Positions 33,505-44,490 of a stretch of DNA of 64,000 bases are shown in pieces. How positions within the stretch are numbered: the stretch's first letter is position 1; each line of letters opens with the position of its first letter. The DNA is from Bathynomus jamesi (Eukaryota > Arthropoda > Malacostraca > Isopoda > Cirolanidae), in contig JAJOZX010000943.1 of NCBI GenBank assembly GCA_023014485.1, positions 1-64,000 of the forward strand, given 5' to 3'. The notes under the pieces are model-generated. The model saw nothing but the letters and a program-made list of their open reading frames with translations, was not told where the DNA came from and ran no database searches. The position numbers and the translations under genes are program-made.

Positions 33505-34440
33505 ACATTCTCTCTTCGTTGTAAAAGATGAAGTCATGTCCTGCTCAACGTTTAATTTTGAATCTTAAGCATTTAATTTTTGCTCATGTCATGTTTGTAA
33601 TTCGTGATGGTAAGACATATTTCAATTTCCATTTTTAGTTAACTCGGCAGATCATGATAACATCAGATCTGTCAATATGCGGTTTAAAATAAAAATATGG
33701 CTTCCTTTTGCTTAGCAGGCTACACCTTACTACAGATAAAATAGCAGTCTAGACCTTGTTACAGTTAAAATATTTGTTTTGTCTTTAAATAATTTGCAAA
33801 GTTAATCAGCCTATTGAGAATAAAAAAAACCCAGATGAGCATTAAATAAAAATGATGTAAGTAAAAAAATTCAGTATAAAAGCCCATAAAAATTTTCCAA
33901 TGTTCATTCTGATTATACTGATCTTAGAGGTTGAGCATTACCTGTAACATTTTATCAGTAAATTTCCGTAAGAAAAAGTTTTTATCTTTTCCTTCGAGCC
34001 TTGCTTTCTTCAGAGAACTTATTCTTAAATAGAGAAAAATAATTTCCCGAACCGTTACAAGAAGAATCGGGGAACCTTCAGAGAATTTAATGTTTCACAG
34101 AATCCTCCGATCCACTGCAAAAAGAAATTGGAGAGTAGTATAGAAGAAAACTACTGCGATTCTCTATACGGTACCAGCTACTCCAGAGTAACAAATCCGT
34201 TGTTGCCACCTAACCAGAACCCCTGTCAACTTCGAACCGACCAAGGCCATAGACGGAGGGGTTAACAATTGTATTTAATCAAAGTGTAGACAGGGTAAAC
34301 AAAGCTTAGAAAGTAAGTTAATTAACCTTACTTCCGAGGTTAACGTCATGAAAAATTTTAAAATGAAAGGTGGCAGAGGGTACACGGTTTTCTTCTCAAG
34401 TTATTGTGTTAAAACCATAGGATAGCTATAAATTTGAGTT
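33505..34440. other. Spacer, nothing recognised
   Basis: No supported ORF or repeat. From about 34,440 to 34,650 the sequence resembles 35,560-35,710 (shared AAAACAAATTTAA, TTTGTCGGATT-like words), a diverged local duplication. Confidence 0.4.
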
Positions 34441-34658
34441 AAGCCTACACACAGGTAACAATAGGAAGTTTGGAAGATTTGCAAGATTCTTATATAGTGT
34501 TCGCTTGCATAACGCAGACAATTTCAACGATAAAATCTCAAAATTCTTTTTGGCTTAAAGCAAAAACAAATTTAAAAAGAAATTTGTCGGATTGTATATA
34601 TGCTCTTCTCTGTTTTGAAAGTTTTGAAAGATATCAAAGTACGAATGAGGGTTAAGAT

Positions 34659-35459
34659 TAGTGATGGATCGAGTGGTCGGTTTTTCACAACCGCGGTTGC
34701 GGTTGTGTTTGCGGTTGTCGAATTTTTTCCAACCGCGGTTGTGGTTGCGGTTATCATATACTAGGAAAAATGCGTAATTATTAACTGGATTTAGCCACTA
34801 TAGTGCGATTTAGCCACACTTGGTACATAATATATACTAAATAGTATTTATTTAGTAAATACCTTATGTTGAACACAAGTTTTGCAATACACCGCTACCG
34901 CTATTTGTGTGTTGCAAAACTTGTGTTCAACATAAGGTATTTACTAAATAAATACTATTTAAATGAAGTATATTCTAAACTTATATAGCTATTATGAAAG
35001 AATAGGTCAAATTAATTAAAACCATATTTTGCACTAAGTGTGTTACCAGGATGAGGGACGAGGACCCATCGCACTGTTCATCCCACCTACCACTTTCCCC
35101 AGCCTCCACCCATTGGAAAGTTATGGATTATTATTCATTTGAAAAACTGATGTCAAACTTAATGACAGGCAGTGTGAATTTCAAGAATAATATTTTTGCT
35201 GCATTTTCACCTTTCAAGCGGCAACGCCTCTCATCGTACAACGTTCCCGCTCCACGCATAAGGAGACCCATCATTTTCTTTTTAAAAAAAGAAATATTTC
35301 TAATTAACCTAAAATTAAAATTAACTAAGCTTTTACAACCGCAACCGCACTTATGGAACGGCGGTTGCGGTTACGGTTGCGGTTACGGTTGCGGTTGTGA
35401 ATTTTTGTGCGGTTGTAGTGCGGTTGCGGTTGCGGTTGCGGTTATTCGATCCATCACTA
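34659..35459. mobile_element. hAT MITE with AACCGC/GCGGTT arrays
   Basis: An exact 8-bp duplication GTTAAGAT (34,651-34,658; 35,460-35,467) flanks ends TAGTGATGGATCGA and TCGATCCATCACTA-type (TTCGATCCATCACTA). Below each end lies an array of GCGGTT hexamers, most of them GGTTGCGGTT. A separate palindrome of about 120 bases (34,839-34,962) sits inside. The Gly/Ala-rich end of the ORF at 35,051-35,464 is just the hexamer array; its first part is unrecognised and may be a transposase relic. Confidence 0.85.
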
Positions 35460-35719
35460 GTTAAGATAATTCTTATAATAAAGTTGAGTTCTCTGCTTAA
35501 AGCATAAGAGAAACTATGAATTTACATCGTGAAATTCAAGGATCGTTTCCGTTTGCAAAGCGAAAACAATTGCAAGGATAGATTCGCGAGATTATAGCAT
35601 GGTTTTCGCTCGTAAACTGAAAACAAATTTAACAGGAGATTCGTCGGATTCTATACGAGCGTCTATGCTATAAAAGTAAATATAAACGGAATCCAAATGT
35701 AGATGAGGGTGAAGATCAC

Positions 35720-35945
35720 TCTGAGAGCAACAGGATCGATCGCAGAGCACACGGAACTACAACTGTAGAGGCGCAAGAGAAGCGAGTGAATCTAATTATT
35801 ATCATTATTATTATTATTATTTTCTGGAAGTTTACAGAATTCGTTTTCAGCTGATTTTACTAAATCAAAGATATCCACTTCTAGATGCGTGCCTTCTCTT
35901 TTCAACTGTATCCCTTTTTCTGTGATTTCAGGAAACACCTTTTAA
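35720..35945. repeat. Dispersed repeat, related to 45,905-46,165
   Basis: GATCGATCGCAGAGC, AGAAGCGAGTG, a (TTA)n run, then TTTCTGTGATTTCAGG and ACACC occur in this order. The same order (ATTGATCGCGGAGC, GCGAAGCAAGTG, (TTA)n, TTTCTGTGACTACAGG, GACAC) occurs at 45,905-46,165. A small TATAAAAG lies upstream at about 35,670. This may be an old LTR or untranslated region of an unknown retroelement. Confidence 0.45.
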
Positions 35946-36099
35946 ATTTCAATAATTCACCAAATACCAGTAAATAAAAATTTCCAAACTATCTTTCGTT
36001 GGTATTCTTGGAATGTTTAAGCCATTTGTTTTTAACTCATTTCGAACTAAAGGATAAGGTTAGAGAAACCTCGGTTACGAAAACTGATCGTCTGAAATC

Positions 36100-36187
36100 A
36101 AGAATGCAATGGACAGATTTCATATTTGTGACAGAAAGAGGATATATTCGCTTTCTGTCAGATATGAAATCTGTCCGTTGCATTCTT
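36100..36187. repeat. 88-nt hairpin of pre-miRNA size
   Basis: A left arm of about 39 bases (AAGAATGCAATGGACAGATT then TCATATTTGTGACAGAAAG) pairs with the right arm (CTTTCTGTCAGATATGAAAT then CTGTCCGTTGCATTCTT) with only a few mismatches. The loop of 12 is AGGATATATTCG. The size and pairing fit a miRNA precursor or a small MITE. It directly adjoins the outer end of the foldback at 36,184. Confidence 0.5.
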
Positions 36188-36359
36188 CGACATTCTAACT
36201 GTGCCTGAAACAAAGTTCTTCATGTACGTTCCATGTACTTTCCATATACCTTCTTACGGAATCTACGTAACTACTGTACTTTCCATCTACTTTTCTTAAC
36301 GTTCCTATAGCAGTACTTGGAAAGTATATACACAGTATATACACACACACACACACACA

Positions 36360-36766
36360 CCTCGTTAACCTCGTTGCTTTTCCGTGCGTTGGTCTCTCTT
36401 GACACGAAGGTCAAGCTGGTGTCCCCGCCTCTAGGTCTGGCTTGGTGGAGGACCGAGTTGCTTTCATGCGCTCTCCACCGTACATAGCCAGGTACACCCG
36501 GCTCATCTGGTACCGTCCTGATCCAGGCATCTTCTCTTGAAGACTTCAACTTTGACCCCTGTAACGTTTCTGTGGTCTTTTGGAAGCTGGTTAAAAAGTC
36601 TTGGCCCACTAACAGACAAGCTATTTTCCTTTAGTGTTGAGGAGGTCCCTTGTCGGGCCTTTAATTTGGGAACACTACACATCCTGCCTTTCATATTTTC
36701 CAGTGTTGTGTGAATGGTAATTGGGTTTAGTTCGAGGTTTGGTACCAGTTTTTCGATCATTTTCAT
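36360..36766 (-). pseudogene. LINE reverse transcriptase tail fragment
   Basis: The minus strand reads MKGRMCSVPKLKARQGTSST, LKENSLSVSGPRLFNQLPKD, then VTGVKVEVFKRR and, in another frame, VPDEPGVPGYVRWRAHESNS. The pattern RG-F-LP...T-SSL-ENSFSV-GP-LFN-LP----N--GV-V--FK is the end of many non-LTR reverse transcriptases. Nothing upstream of it remains. It lies in the centre of the foldback at 36,184. Confidence 0.65.
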
Positions 36767-36767
<1 letters not shown>

Positions 36768-36806
<39 letters not shown>

Positions 36807-36808
36807 TG

Positions 36809-36839
<31 letters not shown>

Positions 36840-36868
36840 ATATATTATATATATACACACACACACAC
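36768..36868. repeat. (TA)n with (CA)n microsatellite
   Basis: TA array with a few interruptions, ending in CACACACA. Chance ORFs of Ile/Tyr across it are not genes. Confidence 0.9.
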
Positions 36869-37060
36869 AGGCCCTCTCAGAGGTCCGGAGAGGCCCGGGC
36901 CACTTCCAGCTTTTGAGGCCCATAGCTAAACCCAATTATTACTTTCACTGCAAAACATTATATTCTAAATTTGAGGCCCTTCCTTAATCTTGAGGCCCAG
37001 GCCAAATGGCCCTCCGAGCCCCCCCTCTGATAGGCCATATATATATATATATATATATAT

Positions 37061-37601
37061 TGGTGATGTATGTCACTCGCATCCGCATAAAATTCAACAT
37101 CCACATCTGCATCCGCACCTGCGGGATGCGGATGTGTACTATTTACTAAATTGCTATTTTTGAAGCACAATTTGCCCCCCATTCAGTTCAAATACTGAAA
37201 CTTGTGCAGCCTTCATTTCATCTTTAATGTAACTGGCAATGTCTGTTGTGCATTTGTATAATTAATTGTTCATGCTACAATACATAATAATGTCATAGCA
37301 CACTACTTTCCAAAGGGTCGCGGTTGGGGAAAGTGGTTGGTGGGATGCAAGACGAGTTGAGTCCCCGTCCCGCAAAGAGAAGAGTTTATAATCACAAAAT
37401 TATATTATCTACTATCTAATATTATCGAATATCTATTTATAACTAACCAAAAATCGAAAGGTAATTAATAAATTAAGTATGAATTTAAAATATCATATTC
37501 TGAAGTTGACAAATTTATGTATGAACATCCGCATCTGCATCCGCATTTGGCATTTGACATCCGCGTCCGCGGATGTCTGAAATCTGACATCCGATACATC
37601 A

Positions 37602-37604
<3 letters not shown>
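37061..37604. mobile_element. hAT-like MITE with GGATGC arrays
   Basis: The right end GGATGTCAGATTTC...CATCACTA, reversed TAGTGATGTATCGGATGTC, is mirrored at the left by TTGGTGATGTATGTCACTCG. GCATCCGC/GCGGATGC-type words fill both subterminal zones (37,079-37,132 and 37,528-37,600). (TA)n tracts on both sides hide any target duplication. It is close in plan to the element at 54,776. Confidence 0.6.

Positions 37605-37605
<1 letters not shown>

Positions 37606-37674
<69 letters not shown>
37606..37674. repeat. (TA)n array
   Basis: About 34 TA units directly after the MITE. Confidence 0.95.
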
Positions 37675-38237
37675 TTATATATATGATTATGTCTGTATGT
37701 GTGACATTATATATATACTTAGTCTCATGTTGATTTTCAAGTTTACAGTTTGTCACCTTCACCATTCTATTAAATAAGAAAAAAAATCGAAAAAAACATA
37801 TTTCTCTATGTTGGCACAAGCTTCTTATCTGTGACCCTGAGAACTTTATGATATTTCGATTTGAAGGAGTCTTGGTAGAAAAAACGAATCACTAAAAATA
37901 TTCATAGAAATATTGGTCTAAAGTCAAAGATGTAACAAATGGATTTGATATTTGTAAACAAAAATACACTTTAAAAACTGTCCGTTCTGCGTATTTTATC
38001 ATAGAACCGAGAGTAAACAACGTTTATACTGTACGTACGATGAATATAAAGTATTTTAAGAGTACTGTTGGTAGGCCAAAGGTACAGTGGAAGTAAAATG
38101 AAAGGTTTTCTTTAATTCCCGGAAATGTACAGTACGTTTATTTAGTTTTAGAGGACATCTTTTGTCAAGAGGAGAACCGCCTCATCTAATCTCGATTTAC
38201 TTTGCACCTACTATCATTGTACTCTTGAAGTGAATGA
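37675..38237. other. Spacer, nothing recognised
   Basis: AT-rich centre of the large foldback. GGACATCTTTTGTC near 38,155 and GATGTCC near 38,393 are loosely inverted. No gene seen. Confidence 0.4.
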
Positions 38238-38374
38238 AGTTAGTCACACATTTGGGCTGGTCTAGCCTGGCTGGACCAGCTCAAGTTGTATTGCATGGGT
38301 TGTAATGACAATGTACATATAAGGGCTGATACCAGTTCAGGCCAGTCTGGACCAGCCAAAATGTGTGACTAGCT
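38238..38374. repeat. Small foldback MITE with CTGGTC/GACCAG arms
   Basis: AGTTAGTCACACATTTGGGC at the left pairs with CCAAAATGTGTGACTAGCT at the right; inner words GGCTGGTC and GACCAGCC also pair. No ORF. Confidence 0.65.
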
Positions 38375-38465
38375 TTACACTCTAAAAAAAGATGTCCTTT
38401 ATTTATACTTTCCAAATAGTATTATAGTAACGTTACGAAAAGGAGATGGAAAGTACAGTACAGTT

Positions 38466-38762
38466 CCGTAGCCAGGACTTCCCAAGTAGGGGGGTGGCGG
38501 TGTCAAAATTGTAGATAGGCGGACCTTTTGGTGCAACGACCTAGTCACTGCAGAGGGGGTTTAGAGTGGTTAACTTTAGAGTACTTTATAGTAGTTTGTG
38601 AAATTTAAAAAAAAATAAAAATGCAAAAAAATGCAAGTGTTTATTTACTAAATGATGTTATATATTATAACATCACATCTCAGTTATAACTATGGTTACA
38701 ACAGTGGACATTTCCTGTCAAAGAGGGAGCGTTCGATTTCCCCCCACCTGGCTACGCGCCTG
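38466..38762. mobile_element. MITE with GTAGCCAGG ends
   Basis: TCCGTAGCCAGGACTTCCC at the left and CCCACCTGGCTACGCGCCTG at the right are inverted; AGGGGGG lies next to each. It interrupts the right arm of the 2.7 kb foldback, whose left arm shows the undisturbed sequence. A short ACAGTA/CAGTAG overlap may be the target repeat. No ORF. Confidence 0.6.
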
Positions 38763-39012
38763 CAGTAGTCACTCAGATTCCGTAAGAAGGTATATGGAAA
38801 GTAGATGGAATGTAGTCACAGAGAATTCGGAGGAAGGTGTGTGAAAAGTACATGAGATGAGGGACTTTGTTTTAGGCACAGTTAGAATGTCGAAGTACTC
38901 CGAAAATACAAACTGAATGCTTGATTCGGAATGGATACGTTAATTGCCAGCATATTTGACAAGGAGACCGAAAGTGCAGTTTCCTTAATATATATATATA
39001 TATATATATATA

Positions 39013-40647
39013 CGGGTGGTCCGAAAAAAATGACGCATTTTTAAAAAATTAATATCTCAGTAACCCCCTTCCTTATCATGACAATTTTTATATGCAAGAT
39101 ACTTTCAAACTTCTTTTTTTGAATGCAAGAAACGGAATTCTGATATCTTTTATAGTTTTCTCGCAATTAACAAAAGTAACAACATGGGGTCAAAAAAACG
39201 AATTCATGAGAAAGGAAAAATTTAATCAGAAATTTAACTAATTAATTTACAGTAAATGATCGATTGGACCACCACTCTGTTGACACACTAATCTAAGTCT
39301 TTCTTCCACACAAAAAATACTTCTACTTCATTAATGCCAATTTCTTGCCAAGATTCAAGTATTTACTTTTTTAATTCTGATTCGGTGAATTTTTCTCGTT
39401 CGACCTCGGTAAACCTTCTCTTTAGTAACTCCCAAATTCAGAGTCTATATAGGATTACAATCTGGGCTTTGTGGTGGCCACTCATTTTTCGTTATTAATT
39501 TTGGTGTATTGCTAATCAGAAACGACTGTGTGGCGTAGCTTGTATGCGACGGTGCTCCATCTTGTTGAAATATGAAATCATTTTCTTGATACAGGCGCGA
39601 CAATCCGGCAACAATTTTGTTCTTAAAAGTTCAATGTAATTTGCAGAATTACCTTTGTCTTTTCAGTTTCAATAAAATGAACATCTGTCTTGCCATTCCA
39701 AGAGACCCCTGCAGATATCATAACCTTTTTGGAGAATCTTGACGTTTCATGATACAATCTGTTTATTGAAATGTCACACTTTTTACCACGCCCGTAGACA
39801 ACATCATTTTGACGGTTTCGCGGAATTTCTAGAGTGAAATCTTTTTCATCCGTGAAGACTATCTTTTTAATATCAACGACAGAGAAATTATCAAGTAACT
39901 TTCTGCACCTTGTTTTTCTTTTATCCTTAACAGTATCACTTTTTCTAGAAGATACTATTCTTTTGAAGGCTTTTAGTTTTTGTGCTCTAATTATTCGGTG
40001 TACAGAAGTCTTTCCAATATTCAAATGTTTAGCAATTGTTCTTTGTGACAAATGACTTCCTGGTTTATCTTCTTGAGAGCAGATTTTATCGTTGATGTAA
40101 TCCACATTTTCTGGAACCGAAGCTGTTTTAGGTCTACCGCTTCCTGGTTTTCTGGCAGTACTTCCCGATTCGCGAATCTTCTTTAAGAGTCTTTCCACTG
40201 CACGCCTTTTCCACTTTTTGCCGGGAAACTCTTGCAATAACCTTCCAGTCTTCCATCCTTTTTCACAGTAACAATTTTTAATGAGAATACGATCTTCCTC
40301 TGACAACATCATTAAGGGTACTGACGAATTGTTAAAAAATAAAAATATCCACAATTTGACTTGTTCATTCCTGTAGAGTTTTGTAATAACTTGCCAAAAT
40401 ATCGCATGATATCGTATAAAAATGATATCGTATAAAAAACGGATATTATATTGCGATTTTTGTTTTTTTGACCCATGTTGTTACTTTTGTTAATTGCGAG
40501 AAAACTATAAAAGATATCAGAATTCCGTTTCTTGCATTCAAAAAAAGAAGTTTGAAAGTATCTTGCATATAAAAATTGTCATGATAAGGAAGGGGGTTAC
40601 TGAGATATTAATTTTTAAAAAATGCGTCATTTTTTTCGGACCACCCG
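39013..40647 (-). mobile_element. DD37D mariner-like transposon, copy 1
   Basis: Inverted ends of about 190 bases start CGGGTGGTCCGAAAAAAATG and stop CATTTTTTTCGGACCACCCG-like, with TA nearby on both sides. They continue inward through TCATGATAAGGAAGGGGGTT to AACAACATGGG(T)TCAAAAA. The total of 1.6 kb and a single transposase gene are typical. The left end abuts (TA)n and the right end lies 14 bases before another mariner. Confidence 0.85.
39380..40320 (-). pseudogene. DD37D mariner-like transposase
   Basis: MLSEEDRILIKNCYCEKGWK opens the first helix-turn-helix; GSGRPKTASVPENVD and SQRTIAKHLNIGKTSVHRII make the second. The first catalytic Asp is in KKIVFTDEKDFTLE. After frameshifts near 39,650 and 39,595 come IFQQDGAPSHTSYATQSF and WPPQSPDCNPI, then a 2-base insertion (TATA for TA) just before the third Asp. 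The second and third Asp are 37 residues apart. The final EFWELLKRRF-type segment follows in a third frame. Three frameshifts make it inactive; no large part is missing. Confidence 0.8.
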
Positions 40648-40660
40648 ATATATATACACA

Positions 40661-41872
40661 CGAGGGCCACTCAATATATTTTGCCCCACCTTTTTTTTTC
40701 TTTCCAAATTTCCTTGCAAGTTCCAGAAATTTTGTACACAAGTAGTTACATACCTTTTTTGCAAGTTTTTATTTTTCCACATGGTCTCCATCCTTTTCTA
40801 CGGCTTTCCCCCACCTCAAAACAAGGGCCTTTATTCCTTGCTGGTAAAAGTCCGCTGGGTTCCGCTGGAGCCACCTCTTAACCTCTTCAACAACCTCATC
40901 GTCACTCTGAAACTTTCTTCCACCAATAGCAACCTTCATTGGCCCAAACAAATGGAAGTCTGAAGGTGCCAGATCCGGGCTGTATGGAGGGTGGGGTAAT
41001 ACAGTGAAGCGCATTTTTGTGATGGCCTCTCTTGTTTGCAAACTGTTGTGTGGTCTTGCGTTATCGTGCAAAAGAAGGCCGTCTTCCAGTTTCCTCTTCG
41101 GTCGAACTCGCTTTATACATCTCTGGAGTCTCTGTAGGGTAGCAATATATGCCTCTGAGTTGATTGTTTGTCCTTTCTTCATAATGTCCTCCAGAATCAC
41201 CATTTTTATGTCCCAGAAGATGGTGGCCATAACCTTTCCTGCAGAGGGAGCCATTTTGAACTTTTTCTTGCGTGGGGAGTCTACGTGATGCCACTCCATG
41301 GATTGGCGTTTTGTTTCAGGTCCAAAGTGGTGTACCCAAGTCCATTCGTGAAAGGAAGTCATCCCCTTCTGTCTCGTATAGCTCCTTGTATGTGACGCAC
41401 CGATTTGATCGAATGATACTTTTAGTACGTTGCACAGTGTGAGATGTCACTGCCGATGCCGGGCGAGCGCTGCCTGGCTCATCATCGAGGCTGGCTCTCC
41501 CTCTCTGCGATGATCTCGCACGTTTAGACCAGCGTCCAACTGTGCTTCGATCATTACAGCATCTCTGTAAATGTTTTGTAGACGTTTGTGAATATTTCCA
41601 ACTGTTTCCTTCTCTGCGGTTAAGAACTCGATAACAGCTCTCTGTTGACGACGCACATCACTGTCAGACGCCATTTTCGAAACTGCGTTAACCATGGGTT
41701 TTATACAAGGGCGTTTAAAAGCGGTTTTATACAAGGAGGGGAGGTTCAAATTGGAAAAATCCGGTTATGTGAAACGCAGGAAGTTCAAACTTACAGCTCA
41801 GAAGACATTTCAGCCCCATGGACTATTATTTAGCTAAGAAAAAAGGGTGGGTCAAAATATATTGAGTGCCCT
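40661..41872 (-). mobile_element. DD34D mariner element, copy B
   Basis: Terminal sequences GAGGGCCACTCAATATATTT (left) and AAATATATTGAGTGCCCT (right) are inverted. The minus-strand transposase is the same family as copy A (32,230). Copy B has both termini, so it shows what copy A has lost on its left side. Confidence 0.85.
40769..41665 (-). pseudogene. DD34D mariner transposase with shared deletion
   Basis: MASDSDVRRQQRAVIEFLTA starts at about 41,674, with HTH 1 and a frameshift near 41,550. An internal gap of about 160 bases joins VTYKEL directly to YETEGDDF, removing HTH 2. The block FHEWTWVHHF then shows the same loss of the GDE motif as copy A. LLHDNARPHNSLQTREAITK and YSPDLAPSDFHLFG keep the other two Asp, 34 residues apart. 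The C-terminus VEK ends as in copy A. Confidence 0.85.
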
Positions 41873-42383
41873 AGTAATATTTGTTTTAATGTTTAAAAAT
41901 GCATTTTTTTTATGATTATTTTATTATGATTATTATTTTTATAATTATGTTCAGAAATATAATTATTTTAAATGTAAATACAAAATTTTTACCTATTACC
42001 TAAATTTATATGTACAGTATATGGTGTGTGTAAGTTATGGTTATGATGGAAGCCCAACGCTGGCAACGGGTCATCAGCAAAGAGGGACCAAAATACAGCT
42101 TCCCTCATTAACTATCTACTATTACCAAGCGGATAGGATCCCCCACTTTGAGACAAAATCTTTAAGACAGAATACCTTCAGAACTTCAATTTATGCAAAA
42201 ATCTCGCTGCATTCGCGTCGAAATGAAGATGAAAAAAAAGGGAAAAAGGGTAACTATTGTATTTTTAGCCAAAATCCCAAAGCTTAAACATCAACTGGCA
42301 ACGTTGAGCGGCCATTTTCAATGCAATTAACACGTCTGTTGAATGTGGTTATCTCAGTATATATATTTGCCATATCCGGTATG

Positions 42384-42385
<2 letters not shown>
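41873..42385. other. Spacer, nothing recognised
   Basis: No known motif in the ORF at 42,021-42,287. At 42,368-42,382 GCCATATCCGGTATG is a reversed copy of the terminus of the element starting at 42,423, with a (TA)n tract between them. Confidence 0.4.
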
Positions 42386-42425
<40 letters not shown>

Positions 42426-43554
42426 GGATATGGCAAAATAAAACTAGGCCCCTATTTTAAATGTATATTTTAAATAATTCTAAGGATTTTTTGTAAGCAA
42501 AACAGACATACTAAAGCTTGAAAAAGTGCGAAATCGAGACTATAGGCCAAGAATAGGCTAGTCCCAAATTTCAGTGGCTGCTAAACCATGGGCTGGGCCA
42601 TATTTCTAATTTAACCTGCAAAATAATGCCGAAAATATTCGCGTGAAGACGAGTTAATAATAAAAAATTGTTGGTTAGAAAAAGGTTAGGGAGCACGAAA
42701 ATTACTCACAGAGTTTCTGAATAGAGCTGGTTTGAATTATATCATAGCCAAAGTGAAGGAAACTGGTGATGTAGAATGTAGAAAGGGTAGTGGGAGGCCT
42801 AGAACGGCTCGAACACAAGCAAATATCAATCTCGTACAGACAAAAATACTGAGTCAAGAAGAACTTGGGACGTATTTAACACCAAATGAAATAGCCATGG
42901 AAATAGGAATATCTGACAGAAGTGTTCGGCAAATAGCAAAATTTGACCTAAACTTGAAGGCATACAAACAAGTTTCAGTACAAGTTTTAACTGACATTCA
43001 TAAGCAAAATCGCTTGCTATGTTGCCAACAATTACTCGTTAGATTTTCACCGCGCACAGTTCGTACGATATGGTTTAGTGATGAGAAAATATTTACAGTT
43101 AGTAAACCAATTAATAAACAGAATTATCGTGTATATACTGCTGTCACAAGGAAACGTGGTATAACGCCTGAAAGGTTGTTAAGAGAAACATAGATTTTCT
43201 CTTAGTGTTATGGTCGGTGGAGCATTTTCAAAACTCGGAAAGACAGGGGTAGTTTTTATAGAATCAGGAATAGGAATGGGTTCGGAATATTACTGTAATC
43301 TTGTTCTTGTTCCATATTTTCAAGATATTAGACAAATATGCGGCGATAAATTCGTTTTCCAGCAAGATGGTGCACCTTGTCATCGCGATAGAGCCACACT
43401 TGATTACCTGAGGCAAACAGCCCCTGATTTCATAGAACCTGCAATGTGGTCGGCCAACAGCCCGGATTTAACTCCGTTCGACTACTCAGTGTGGGAAGCA
43501 CTAAAAGAAAAGGTTTACCGCCCTGGTCATCAAGTCCGAAATGTTCAATAACTA

Positions 43555-44240
43555 GTACTCACACACGCACAGATCTGATCACAGCCAATCGTCAAGAGCG
43601 TACAGTTAACTTAACGATTGGTTAGGTTAGGTCGTGATATGTTCGTTACTTAGCCTTATAAGCCTAACTAAAGAAGGCTGGGGTTCCTATTCTTCAATAG
43701 CTCCGAAAATTTTAATCCGCTGACACATCATATCGGTCAGTGTGTGATTGACTGCACACTAGATCGTGTGATTTGTGAATCTGGCGCATGCGCAGTTAGG
43801 TTTCCTTCCATTTTTTCTCTCAATTAGATGGGTTACCGAGCGCAATAGCTGATCAAACGATGCCTCTGACATTCATAAATAGTTTTTAAAATCATCTGAG
43901 CTATTTTCCTTAAGTTCTTTCAGGAGAGGCATGTGTGAAAATGTATCCCTGTTTCGAAACCATATCTTACACCAATAGGATTTCGCCTTCTATTTTTAGA
44001 CTGAACAGCGTGGCACAACACTACTGTTAAAACTGCTTTCTTCCTGTCATTTATGTTGCACATAGCGATTGCAAATGAAACGAGTAACTCCTCTGATGCT
44101 GGAACATCATTGCTTTATCTGCTAGGGTTTAATCTGTGTGTGTGTGTGTGTGTGTGTGGTGGAAGCGTACGGGAGGATTTGATGCGCGTGCGATCAAATC
44201 CGTCGTATAGCTGCAATGAGATCTGTGCGTGTGTGGGTAC
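43555..44240. mobile_element. MITE inserted in the DD37D transposase
   Basis: GTACTCACACACGCACAGATC at the left is inverted at the right as GATCTGTGCGTGTGTGGGTAC. CTA occurs on both sides (43,552-43,554; 44,241-44,243), a 3-bp duplication as in PIF/Harbinger, or TA if the C is chance. Removing it rejoins the transposase reading. It contains a CCTAACC palindrome copy and a (TG)n run, but no transposase. Confidence 0.75.
43583..43707. repeat. Palindromic core copy, partial
   Basis: AGCCAATCGTCAAGAGCGTA to AGAAGGCTGGGG matches the right two-thirds of the palindrome at 193. The outer arm is again different (TTCCTATTCTTCAATAGCTCC). It lies near the left end of the MITE at 43,555. Confidence 0.65.
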
Positions 44241-44490
44241 CTAAAATAGAGCTGCAATCGTGGACGAATGGTGTAGTATATTGCAACGATTTCTGAACAC
44301 TGCTATCGACGAGTGGCGAATGCGTCTTGAGCTCTGTAGGGATAATGATGGAGGGCATTTTGAACATCTTTTGTCATAATGTGTAAGATAAGTGATCCTA
44401 TACTGAAAAAAAAGTTGTTTTAAAGTTTATTTACATGATTTGTTTAAAATATACATTTAAAATAGTGGCCTAGTTTTTTTACTATACCCG

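Larger units (their letters stand above)
36184..38898. repeat. 2.7 kb foldback with CTTCGACATTCTAACTGTGC ends
   Basis: CTTCGACATTCTAACTGTGC at the left is matched by GCACAGTTAGAATGTCGAAG at the right. Pairing goes on through ACTTTCCATATACCTTCTTA and its complement near 38,790, and again CTGTACTTTCCATCTACTTT with its complement near 38,440. A MITE (38,466-38,762) splits the right arm. The centre holds a LINE scrap, a hAT-like MITE and TA arrays. It has no transposase of its own. Confidence 0.65.
42626..44379 (+). pseudogene. DD37D transposase split by a MITE
   Basis: Start MPK at 42,626, then after a 1-base shift YSREDELIIKNCWLEKG, one TAG stop and KLLTEFLNRAGLNYIIAKVK. HTH 2 is TPNEIAMEIGISDRSVRQIA. 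The first Asp is in IWFSDEKIFTV, the second in VFQQDGAPCHRD, the third in LTPFDYSVW, with 37 residues between the last two. The frame breaks near 43,195. The piece ends at RNVQ (43,548). The C-terminus resumes beyond the insertion as RAAIVDEWCSILQRFLNTAI to NDGGHFEHLLS and a stop at 44,379. Confidence 0.8.

Noticed and set aside
35051..35464. 137-codon ORF ending in a Gly/Cys/Ala/Val-rich tail
   Set aside because: The tail is the GCGGTT subterminal array of a hAT MITE. The first part has no recognisable motif.
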